Origin: Tieghemiomyces parasiticus
Taxonomy: Eukaryota > Kickxellomycota > Dimargaritomycetes > Dimargaritales > Dimargaritaceae
Direction of reading: 5' to 3'
NCBI GenBank assembly: GCA_027575765.1
Contig: JANBPT010000328.1
Span: 1 to 43,893 of the forward strand
Length of the DNA stretch: 43,893 bases
Within the stretch, counting starts at the first letter, position 1. Each line of letters starts with the position of its first letter. Under the pieces are notes generated by a model. The model was not told the origin of the DNA and did not search any database. It worked only from the letters and a program-made list of their open reading frames with translations. Of the stretch, positions 18,124 to 26,405 are shown in pieces. Both the position numbers and the translations under genes were made by a program.

Positions 18124-20577
18124 ATGCTGCGCATCCCTATCGTCATCTCCATGCTGGCCGCCCTGGCTGCCGCGGCCCCTCAAAACCAGGTGACTTCCTC
18201 GTTCACCGAGATCTGGCGCCCCTCCACCGCTGGCCACCAGACCGGTCGTCAGATCGAGGCTATCACCAACGAGGAGGTGGAGGATTTCCACCGCGAAGCG
18301 CACACCCGCCCTGGGCGCCACGTGCAGTTTAATGACGTGCTTGAAGAGATTGAGGACGAGGAGACAAACCACCGATTCTCCACTAAGAATCCCATTGACT
18401 TGGACGGGCTCGATGAGATCAGTGGCCACCAGACGACGGCTGGAATCGGCAGCGAGAATGCCACCACCCACGATACCATCGCCCACACCACCTCCAAATC
18501 GATGGTGACCGTCTTCGCTGACTCGCGCCTGCATGACGGAAAGTGCGGTCCGGCCGGTGTAGCCCCGCATTTCTTGGCCCAGGAAACCCGCGCTCCGGCC
18601 CACCACTACTGCACTTCCTCCGGCTACGCCTGGCCCGATGGTTCCGGCCACCCTGCCTGGGAGGCCGATTTCGGTCGCTATACCGACGGTTTCACCGCCG
18701 GCCCGAACGGCGAGTACGACGGCAACCGGGTGGTCTACATCATTCCCGCCGCTGGTGGTTCCTACGTCGTAGTCAACAACGAGAAGGACTGCATCACCGA
18801 CTTGTACTTCTGTACCGAGGAAGTCCGGTGCTCCACCCACGCTACCTGCATTGAGGCTATCAAACAGGGCAAGTGCAGCAAGCAGGATCAGGTTCCTTTC
18901 CCCGCCGCCACCACCACTAACTACCGTCAAGAGGAGACCGCCCAGCTGCCTACCACTCCGGCCCAGCAGTCCACTCATACCGAGACCACCGAGAAAGTGA
19001 CCGAGGTTCCCTGCGACGAAACCAGCAAAGGTACCCAGACCGAGACCATTATCAAGGAGAACCATATCCCCGCCCAGCAGCCCGCTCCGGTCCAGCAGTC
19101 TACCCAGACCGAGACTATTATCAAAGAGGACCACATCCCCGCCCAGCAGCCCGCTCCGGTCCAGCAGTCTACCCAGACCGAGACCACCGAGAAGATGACC
19201 AAGGTCCCCTGCGACGAAACCAGTAAGGGTACCCAGACCAAGACCCTTATCAAGGAGGACCACATCCCCGCCCAGAAGCCCGCTCCGGTCCAGCAGTCTA
19301 CCCAGACCGAGACCACCGAGAAGATGACCAAGGTCCCCTGCGACGAAACCAGTAAGGGTACCCAGACCAAGACCATTATCAAGGAGGACCACATCCCCGC
19401 CCAGAAACCCGCTCCGGTCCAGCAGTCCACCCAGACCGAGACCACCAAGAAGGTGGCCAAGGATATTCCCTGCGGCCCAGGAACTGGCGTTGAATGCTTC
19501 GACACCACTCGCCGCATCGAGACCACCACCCGTACCGTCAACGGTGTAACTACTGTTATCGACCAGAAGAAGAGCGAAAACACCGTACCCGTCAAGCCCA
19601 CCAAGGAGCAGAAGGCTACTCATATCCCGTTCTACCCCGCGCCCATCAAGGAGGACAAGAAAGACACCCAAGTCCCGGCTATCATCACGCCCGTGGTTTC
19701 GGATGTGACCACCACCAAGGTAGTGACCGAGAAGGAGCGCAACTGCTACAACGTGTGCAATGACGTAGGCGCCGAGGGCTCGGAGCTCAAGGACGTAACG
19801 ATGGAATGGTGTGTCCGTATGGTGAAGGTCGCTGTTAAGGACGGCAAGACCCCGTGCGGCGAGGACGTGGTCGACGCGTTCAAACGCCATATCCGCGAGG
19901 AATACTTCAAGCGGTTCGGCTCGACCCCCGAGGAGGACGCGCGTCTCGAGAAGGAGAAGGTGCACCACGCCGCCGGTTATACCGCCAACCAGGCTAACGC
20001 TGCCCATGCCCAGCACTCAGCCGTGCGTACCCGCGAGTTGGTTGACAAAGATATCAAGGAACGCCAGCACGTCCTCGAGTTAATCGAGAAGGACATTGCT
20101 ACGGTCAAGGGCCTGCTGGCAAGCAAGACCCTTAGCGACCTGGAGCGTGCCAACATGGAGAAGGAGCTGGCCCGTCTGCAGAAAGAAGAGAAGACGGTTC
20201 TGGACACCTTGGCAGCGCTAGAGAAGGAGTACCACACTTTCAACTCCGTCGCCCCCGTGATCGTCACCGAGGCAAACAAGGAAGTCGCTGCCGATAAGAA
20301 GCTCAACACCGCCGAGCATGACAACCTCCTCCATACGACGACCTCCGCGAAGACCACCAGCGATATCCTCGAGCTCATCTCTCTCCATAAGCGGTCGCAC
20401 GAGTCTGCTGTAACCTCGGAGGATCTTGCTAAGCTAAAGATTGCAGTCAAAGAGACCACCGAAGCCTTCCAGAGCCTGAAGGCGAGCAACACCTTCACCT
20501 CCGAGGACCTCGCCAAGATTGAGAAGGCCTTCGCCGACTTGAACAAAACCCTTGCGGGTTCCAACAAGGCCCAGTAA
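18124..20577 (+). CDS. Secreted protein of unknown family with Cys domain, tandem repeats and coiled coil
   Basis: I do not recognise a family. The 817-residue product starts with a clear signal peptide (MLRIPIVISMLAALAAAA, cleavage probably before PQNQ), so it should enter the secretory pathway; there is no HDEL-type signal and no C-terminal membrane anchor. Regions in order: an acidic, His-containing part to about 125; a domain at about 130-255 with regularly spaced cysteines (C141 in GKCGPAG, then YCTSSGYAWPDGSGHPAW, two Cys around DLYFC, and CSTHATC to GKCSKQ at C251); a Thr/Gln/Pro repeat block at 283 to about 450; a second Cys segment (NCYNVC at about 540, MEWC, TPCGEDVV); and a helical tail from about 590 with strong heptads (ERQHVLELIEKDIATVKG, LARLQKEEKTVLDTLA). 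The gene has a TATA box and a long leader, suggesting high expression. The start at 18124 (CACC before ATG) is required for the signal peptide. Cell-wall or host-interaction roles are possible but only guesses. Confidence 0.9.
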   Translation: MLRIPIVISMLAALAAAAPQNQVTSSFTEIWRPSTAGHQTGRQIEAITNEEVEDFHREAHTRPGRHVQFNDVLEEIEDEETNHRFSTKNPIDLDGLDEISGHQTTAGIGSENATTHDTIAHTTSKSMVTVFADSRLHDGKCGPAGVAPHFLAQETRAPAHHYCTSSGYAWPDGSGHPAWEADFGRYTDGFTAGPNGEYDGNRVVYIIPAAGGSYVVVNNEKDCITDLYFCTEEVRCSTHATCIEAIKQGKCSKQDQVPFPAATTTNYRQEETAQLPTTPAQQSTHTETTEKVTEVPCDETSKGTQTETIIKENHIPAQQPAPVQQSTQTETIIKEDHIPAQQPAPVQQSTQTETTEKMTKVPCDETSKGTQTKTLIKEDHIPAQKPAPVQQSTQTETTEKMTKVPCDETSKGTQTKTIIKEDHIPAQKPAPVQQSTQTETTKKVAKDIPCGPGTGVECFDTTRRIETTTRTVNGVTTVIDQKKSENTVPVKPTKEQKATHIPFYPAPIKEDKKDTQVPAIITPVVSDVTTTKVVTEKERNCYNVCNDVGAEGSELKDVTMEWCVRMVKVAVKDGKTPCGEDVVDAFKRHIREEYFKRFGSTPEEDARLEKEKVHHAAGYTANQANAAHAQHSAVRTRELVDKDIKERQHVLELIEKDIATVKGLLASKTLSDLERANMEKELARLQKEEKTVLDTLAALEKEYHTFNSVAPVIVTEANKEVAADKKLNTAEHDNLLHTTTSAKTTSDILELISLHKRSHESAVTSEDLAKLKIAVKETTEAFQSLKASNTFTSEDLAKIEKAFADLNKTLAGSNKAQ
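18970..19482 (+). repeat. In-frame tandem repeat, 129-nt unit with a 69-nt half unit
   Basis: Units begin at 18970 (129 nt), 19099 (69 nt, lacking the central part), 19168 (129 nt) and 19297 (129 nt), followed by a degenerate partial copy from 19426. Each full unit encodes 43 residues beginning STQTETTEKMTKVPCDETSK and ending PAPVQQ, with one cysteine. The two units at 19168 and 19297 differ at only a few bases, so duplication is recent. The half unit looks like a deletion between the two TQTET blocks that lie inside each unit. Confidence 0.9.
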
Positions 20578-21752
20578 AAAGAGAAGTACGGCCGAAGCCA
20601 TCTAAGGTCAGATTTTTTTTTTGTCTGCACCCCCTGTTTTAAATACTGATGGTCATGGGCGCTAATAACTACTAACTCTAACCTTCTTTCCCTTTTACTT
20701 CAGCTCCATCTGTGATTTGGTACATGTTTTGTATCCACCCCTCCCTTCCACTCACATTTTTTATTTATCTACCCCCTCGATATCACCATATGACGCTTGA
20801 GTTGGCCCTTGTGGGTTGATCAAGTTTTACCATTTTAGTTTATTTACGGACCGAGTGGCTTTTTTTTTGGACCACCTGGTGATGACTATTGTTTTGTTTT
20901 TCTATGGCTTACCAGTAGCTCGATAACGACCTGATGTTTTTATACTGACAGATTGATAAACCTAAAACTATATTTCTATAATGTGATGGTTACCATTTTC
21001 CCCAATCTTATGACTGGTGAGTCCAAGAATGGTGATTTAACGAACCTACCAGTCTTTTTTTTATACAACCCCCTTCCAGCTTTGAATACGACATGATAGA
21101 GCGGTATTTTTTAGGAATTGTGTATAAGATTAACGAAGCCTACTACCATTACTACTTTCTAAATCTCGATCCCCATACCAATGAGTAGGGAAGAGTACTT
21201 CTGCTGGTCACGGTGGCTACAAAATATGCGATAGGTGTTTACATTGAGCATCCGCGTACACAGAACACACGCACACACGCAAGCTGGCGGGTCGGCTAAC
21301 AGCCCCTATTGCTCTCCACCAGTAGGTTTCCCCACTTAGGGCGCCGTTGTCTATTGCCGCCCACCTACCTCTTTGTACCAGCCTCCCCCACCCTACCCAA
21401 TCCGCAGAACTATAAGTTGTCTCTGTATGTTTTTTTACGAGCATTTCCGCGTCTGCCTTTTTTTTACCCTAAAAAAATATTCCTTCTCTATAGGTATTTC
21501 CACGACCACTTTTACGTTTGCAAGCCTCTAATCCCCTCAAAGTGATTCACTCGTCGTGGCCATCCACTCCTACATGCCACAATCGCAGTTGATTTAGCTT
21601 TAGGTTTTGAATCATTTTGTACCTTAGCCCATTCCCCCCCCCACTCTGGTGCATTTATCTGCCTTCATCGTTCCACCCCCCTACTTCAACTTTTCCACAC
21701 CGGATCAATTCCCTCTCCTCCTTCCTTTTCACCGCCTTTCGCTTCAATCACC
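20578..21752. other. AT-rich interval between the secreted repeat protein and the RRM gene
   Basis: This holds the 3' UTR of the gene at 18124 and the promoter of the gene at 21753. It is rich in poly-T runs (20612, 20862, 21055, 21430). A TACTAAC branch-like site at 20670-20676, a pyrimidine tract and CAG at 20701-20703 form a good acceptor, with GTCAG at 20607 as a weak donor, so a 3' UTR intron is possible. The last 100 bases are C/T-rich, as in other leaders here. No convincing coding frame is present. Confidence 0.5.
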
Positions 21753-22496
21753 ATGAGCAACCTCCTCGACCAGTCCCTCGATGCCATCGTTAACGAGGAT
21801 ATGAAGAAAAACGGCCGCGACCGCCACTCGCAGACCCGTTCCAACACGCGTACGGGGACTAAGAGATCCAACGGCCCCCGTCGGCACCAGCCCTACGCCA
21901 CCACCGCGGCTGCTACCCCTTTTGTTGCCCCTACCGTCCCGACCCAGCTTACTACCATCGCTTCCCGACGCAATGCAATCAACGCCAAACTCGCGCGCAA
22001 GATCCTCATTTCCAATCTTCGCCAGAATGTGACCAAAGAAGATCTTCTTGAGCTCTTCGGTCAAATGGGAGTGCTTAACGTTCAGCTGATGTGCGGCTCC
22101 GACGGCCGTTCCCTCGGGACGGCTACCGCGTTATTCCGGCGTGGCGAGGACGCCCTCCTCGCCGTGGAAACTTACAACCGCGTGACCCTCGATAACCGTC
22201 CCATGCGTCTTGAGCTCGTCCAATCCCCCACGCATCTCTCAGCCGTCCCCGCGGCCACTCCGGTCATTCCGTCGGCGATGTACCACCCCGCCGGCATGCC
22301 CATGGTGCCCATGCACGGTGGTATGAATAACGCTGGTGGCCCTATGCGTGCGAACAGGCCGAATCCCCGCTCCCAGCAGTCGCGGCGGAGTGACGGTGGT
22401 GATGGTGCTCCGCGAGGCCGCAAACCTCGCCCACCCGCGCCGACCGTTGCTTCCCTGGACGCCGAGATGGACGAGTACATGGCCGCACGTGACTAA
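21753..22496 (+). CDS. YRA1/ALYREF-type mRNA export adaptor (RRM)
   Basis: REF/Aly-type nuclear protein that binds mRNP, the TREX helicase Sub2/UAP56 and the exporter Mex67-Mtr2. The 247-residue product has the expected three-part plan: an N-terminal UAP56-binding box (LLDQSLDAIVNED, residues 4-16), an Arg-rich linker (RDRHSQTRSNTRTGTKRSNG), one RRM at about 83-156 with ILISNL as RNP2 and SLGTATALF as RNP1 (reduced in aromatic residues, as in other Alys), then a Met/Pro/Gly and Arg-rich tail, and a second UAP56-binding box at the very end (VASLDAEMDEYMAA). The C-terminal box follows directly before the TAA. Length is similar to yeast Yra1. No intron is needed. The ATG at 21753 has the context ATCACC. 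A closest match to fission yeast Mlo3 or yeast Yra1 is likely, but orthology was not tested. Confidence 0.93.
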   Translation: MSNLLDQSLDAIVNEDMKKNGRDRHSQTRSNTRTGTKRSNGPRRHQPYATTAAATPFVAPTVPTQLTTIASRRNAINAKLARKILISNLRQNVTKEDLLELFGQMGVLNVQLMCGSDGRSLGTATALFRRGEDALLAVETYNRVTLDNRPMRLELVQSPTHLSAVPAATPVIPSAMYHPAGMPMVPMHGGMNNAGGPMRANRPNPRSQQSRRSDGGDGAPRGRKPRPPAPTVASLDAEMDEYMAARD

Positions 22497-22971
22497 AAAA
22501 AAACCACCATCACCACCTAAACAGCAACAGCGGCAAGGACAAGATGGGCAGGGCTTCGTGAAAGACTACTTACGCGGCCCAGGCCACTCCCATCCACCTC
22601 TATCCTAGCGAGTGAACCTACACCGCCCCTCCGCTCCACACTATGCCTACGCAATATACCACATTTCTTTATGTGAGTGCCCGGACGCTTAGCGTTCTTG
22701 TTTTCCGCTACAACCTATTCTCTTGTACGTGTCTTCCCTCAATATTTTTTTTTCCTCCTCGTAGCAACGTTTCACTAGTCAATATATTTTATCCTGGATG
22801 CAATTTTACGGGCCACATCGCTGGGGTCCATGTCTTTTTCAGGTTTTGGATGCACTGTGTATTAGGTGGCCCATGCAGATGTGCTTCTGTCCGCCAAGAA
22901 CAATTGTCACCCTAAAAGTTGAGGGGGGGTGGGATTCAGAAGTCATACCCATCCTAGGCACTACGGGCCAC
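22497..22971. other. Convergent 3' region between the RRM gene and OS-9
   Basis: The stop of the RRM gene is followed at once by a short A-run and CA-rich sequence, then by T-rich patches (about 22745-22760). These bases should hold both 3' UTRs. A short plus-strand ATG frame at 22643 ending in a GTGAGTGCC donor-like site is present but has no partner exon I can support. Confidence 0.45.
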
Positions 22972-25308
22972 TCACCAGAGGTTACCGCGGGCTTGCTCCA
23001 GCGGCCGGGCGAGTGGGTTCAGTGGGTTGGCGTTTGCGTCCCTACCCTTCGCTTTGTCCTTGTTGGCTTTGGTCTTACGCGCCGCCGATTCCTTCCGGGG
23101 ATTATCCGGCTCGTTCAGGGTCCGGCCGCCCTTGATGGCCAGTAGGATGTCGTTAAGCGCCTGTCGGACTCCGGCGGCAGGTGGCTGTTGGGCCTGACCG
23201 CCGTCGGCATTCAGGGGCTGCTGCCGACCACCATCAACCGTCGTGGCCATATGCTCAGCCAGGGCCCGACGGATATCCTCGATAGCCACTCCGGGGTGCG
23301 TCTGGGCTTTACCTTGGCCCGCGACCTTCTTCACTATCTCCTCGTCGTCGTCGTCGTCGTCGTCATTATCGCTGTCGTCGTTATAATTGACGCCATTTGC
23401 TGGGAACGCACCTTCGTCGGATTGAGCATCGTCGCCAGGCTGTAGCCGACCTTGGCTGTCGACCTTATGGAAGTTGCCGTCCTCATCGGCCACGAAAAAT
23501 ACGGCCTGATTAGCTAGCTCGGCAAACACCTCGGGGTCTAGTTGATGCCCCCGGGGCGGTCCGTGGTCGTTATTCCCGGTTTGACCTTGGCCCGGGGCCT
23601 GGGCCGCTTGAGCGGCGAGGGCGGCCTGTTTATCAAACGGATGAGTCAATTTGTGGTGCAGGTTGTGGATGATGGTTGCGAGGGTATCGGTATCTTGCCC
23701 CGGTTGTAGGCGTTCGGTGGCCGCCTTGAGCATCTCAAGGTCGGGTCCCAGGCCTTCGTGGACAAGTCGTTGCCACACGGTCTGGATGGCCTCAATCTCC
23801 GTCTCGGTCCACGCCGTCTGTTTACGCGTGTGTAGGGTCCCGCTGCTGGCGAGGGTGAGCTGTTCCTCGATCCACCGCAGGAATAGATTCTGGTGTGCGA
23901 CAGGCGAGTGGGTCCGGCCCAGCGGGGTTAGATTCCAGTCCTTGTCCCCGGGGCGTGGGTTTTTGCCAGTGTCGGCAGCGGCGTTAGGCTTGGTGTTGGC
24001 GGCTGGGGCCGTGGTATCCTTTAACTGGTCCTGGGTCGCGGCCCCGTCTCCAATATGTGCTTGCTGATGCTGCTGTTTTAGGTGGTCGCGCACCTGGCGT
24101 TCATACTCGGCGTCCGTGACCAACCGGTGGCATCCTATCTCCCCGTACTGCTTCTTGGGTTGCGCGCGGAAAGCCGGGTCCTTACAGAGGAACGGGGTAT
24201 TGATCACCATCACGTAATTGCAGATGGCCACCTCGTGCACAGATGCAATGTGCTCGGTCTCGTCCGGGACACAATGATACTGAATCTGGATGACCCGGGG
24301 CTTGCCTGTCACGTCGCATACGGTACCCCCACTCCACTCCTGGCTCAAGTAGGCGTGCTCGTCGTTGGCATAGAGCGACGTGTAGGATACGTCCTTAGCC
24401 TCAGCGGAGTGGGCTCCGCGACCGACGGCTGGGTGGACGGCAGCGTTGGGACTGTCTCCAAGCTGGAGGGCCATCAGAGGCTCGCCCTCAGGGGTACTGA
24501 GGCTTCGCACCCGGTGGCTGTACTGCCCTAGCACATAGTCAAAATTCATACCAGAGATACCCTCCTGCGGGTCCATATTGGTGTAGCGGAACTGCCGGAC
24601 GTGGCCTCGTGGACAGTACTCGTAGGTCCACCAACCTTGGAAGTAGTGCAGACACTGCGGCTGGTTCTTAGTCTTCGTCTGACGCACGGCCGCCGCGTGG
24701 TGGACAGGGCCCTCGTTGATGAGTTGCAAGCCACGTTCGATCTGCGATCGGCCGTCCAAAGGCAGAAACTCTTCGTCGTCGTCCTCGCTTTCATTCGGTG
24801 GCCTCACTGCGGTGGCGGCAGCGGAAGGGGCCGGTGTCGCGCCCGTCGTGGTACCAGCGGTCCCCAGCGTATCGTCGTCGCTACTATTGAGCGCCTCGAC
24901 GGGTTCGGGAAAACTGGCCAGTGGATTGAAGCAGATGAAGGTGGTGCCGGTGGTCAGCTGCATCGGGATGGCCTCGTACCAAACAAACTGGTCTTGGTCC
25001 TCCTTCTGGTCTAGAGTTTCGTCAATGGGTAATTCGAACAATCGAGTGAGGTCATCCTGCCACGTGGAAATGCGTTGCAGGTGCTGGATATGGATACGCG
25101 ACTTCTGGAGCACGGCTTCGGCTCGGGTGACGCCTAATAGTTTCTGGTCGTCTACGACCTCGAAGCGCTGCTTGCCAAGGATGTCCTCGTAAAGGGCCGG
25201 TTTGAAGTTGGCAGCCGCATGAGGAGCGCCGGCTAGGACTGCCAGAAGAGCCAGGCCATACAGGGTTCGGTGGCGGGACGTCGCGCAGGATGGGCGCTGC
25301 CGAAGCAT
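22972..25308 (-). CDS. OS-9/Yos9 family ER lectin (MRH domain)
   Basis: ER quality-control lectin that recognises trimmed N-glycans on misfolded glycoproteins and delivers them to the Hrd1-Hrd3/SEL1L ubiquitin ligase for ERAD. The 778-residue product has a signal peptide (hydrophobic core TLYGLALLAVLAG, cleavage after about residue 33), the Yos9-type N-terminal segment (ALYEDILGKQRFEVV), and an MRH domain at about 217-378. Within it are C219, Q224 with the double Trp W226/W227 typical of OS-9, C232, C331, R338, C346, E359, C363, Y365 and C375; Q, R, E and Y are the glycan-binding set. An insert of about 70 residues (acidic, at 140-215) precedes the domain. The C-terminal half is long, low in complexity and carries a poly-Asp run. 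It ends without HDEL, unlike yeast Yos9, so ER retention would rely on partners. Confidence 0.92.
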   Translation of the reverse strand: MLRQRPSCATSRHRTLYGLALLAVLAGAPHAAANFKPALYEDILGKQRFEVVDDQKLLGVTRAEAVLQKSRIHIQHLQRISTWQDDLTRLFELPIDETLDQKEDQDQFVWYEAIPMQLTTGTTFICFNPLASFPEPVEALNSSDDDTLGTAGTTTGATPAPSAAATAVRPPNESEDDDEEFLPLDGRSQIERGLQLINEGPVHHAAAVRQTKTKNQPQCLHYFQGWWTYEYCPRGHVRQFRYTNMDPQEGISGMNFDYVLGQYSHRVRSLSTPEGEPLMALQLGDSPNAAVHPAVGRGAHSAEAKDVSYTSLYANDEHAYLSQEWSGGTVCDVTGKPRVIQIQYHCVPDETEHIASVHEVAICNYVMVINTPFLCKDPAFRAQPKKQYGEIGCHRLVTDAEYERQVRDHLKQQHQQAHIGDGAATQDQLKDTTAPAANTKPNAAADTGKNPRPGDKDWNLTPLGRTHSPVAHQNLFLRWIEEQLTLASSGTLHTRKQTAWTETEIEAIQTVWQRLVHEGLGPDLEMLKAATERLQPGQDTDTLATIIHNLHHKLTHPFDKQAALAAQAAQAPGQGQTGNNDHGPPRGHQLDPEVFAELANQAVFFVADEDGNFHKVDSQGRLQPGDDAQSDEGAFPANGVNYNDDSDNDDDDDDDEEIVKKVAGQGKAQTHPGVAIEDIRRALAEHMATTVDGGRQQPLNADGGQAQQPPAAGVRQALNDILLAIKGGRTLNEPDNPRKESAARKTKANKDKAKGRDANANPLNPLARPLEQARGNLW
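23341..23368. repeat. GTC/GAC trinucleotide run encoding poly-Asp in the OS-9 homologue
   Basis: Eight or nine GTC-type triplets on the plus strand (GAC on the coding strand) encode the acidic DDDDDDDEE tract in the OS-9 C-terminal region. A second short Asp/Asn stretch is adjacent. The tract length is likely to vary. Confidence 0.75.
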
Positions 25309-26405
25309 GGTGGACGGTGGGGAAAGAATCCTTCTTCGTTAGACAGCTAAAGTTAATACGTGTTGCGCATAGGACAGAGGAGATGGTCAAAGAGGTTGAG
25401 ACATCGATAGTGGGGAGTGACGAGGACGTTGTAGATGCGTGCAGCGAGAGCGAAGGGAGGGTCTTGGGCCAGGGTTGCGGGGCCAGCAGTGGAATGGGAA
25501 TTTGGAGCTAAAGCTAAACCGTGAGGAGGGCTAGTCGAACATCAGTGAAAAGGACACCGAGAATGCACTGGCCTGTCTAGCCACAGGGTCTTGTGGTTCA
25601 CCCCTACTAGGGGGGGGGGAAGAACGAGAGGTGGCCACCTTGTGTCGCACAAAGGATACTCGCAGTGCTACTCCGCCGCCTCTCTCCCGCTCTCCACCGC
25701 ACCATCCATTAAGCCGTGGACATTTGGTTGATAAAGAGGCTAGATCAACATGCGGCTCTTGCCACAGGTGGGTCAAAAAATTGGGAGGGGGCGGGCTCCT
25801 TTGGAGAGCTCCCTGCAGTGAGTATGGGTAGCATCTCTCGCATGGTGCTGTGGTCGGGTGCGTGTCCCAAGGATGGGTACGAAGAACGTAGACCATTGAG
25901 AAAGGGTCACTAGCTGAGTAAGCCCAAGCAAAGAATGGTTTATCGTGTGTACACTCGAGAAAAATTAAACTTCGGGTCCAATTAGGCCGCCTTGTAAATA
26001 TGGACTAGCGGGAAATGAGGTACCGTCTGCAGTAGTCGACGGGCCTGGGTCCGGTTTAACTATCGGAAGGGCGGTGCCTTTCAAGTCATGATGATGCGAG
26101 CCTTGTTGATGGATATCTGGCCCGGGTAGTCCTATCAGGAAGGCAGGGTAGAAAGATTGTGCTTGACGGGAGACTTCGGCGGTGGATTACGGAGTGGTCT
26201 CGGTGGATTCCTCGGCTTCACTTGATTAGAGTCTAATGGATACTCTGGCCTCAATAGCGCCTTGTTAGTTGAGGAGCGCGTAGATTACTAGCCGTGTCAT
26301 TTCGAATGCTAGCCGGTAGGCCAGCGTAAAAGGGACTATCAACATGGTTATTTATAGATATATGTAGGCCAAACTCTCAAAGGCCACCGCCGGTTTATGC
26401 TCGCA
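25309..26405. other. Intergenic region upstream of OS-9 and downstream of the SLC35F-like gene
   Basis: The left part is the promoter and leader of the minus-strand OS-9 gene. The right part should contain the 3' UTR of the transporter, also on the minus strand. G-rich runs occur at about 25607-25620. The open frames (for example 25531-25896 minus) have no recognisable features. I see no RNA gene or repeat here. Confidence 0.45.

Noticed and set aside
18082..20016. 644-codon open frame on the minus strand opposite the secreted repeat protein
   Set aside because: It is the antisense of a gene with strong codon bias and tandem repeats. Its product is Leu/Gly repeats mirroring the sense repeats, with no domain, start context or promoter.
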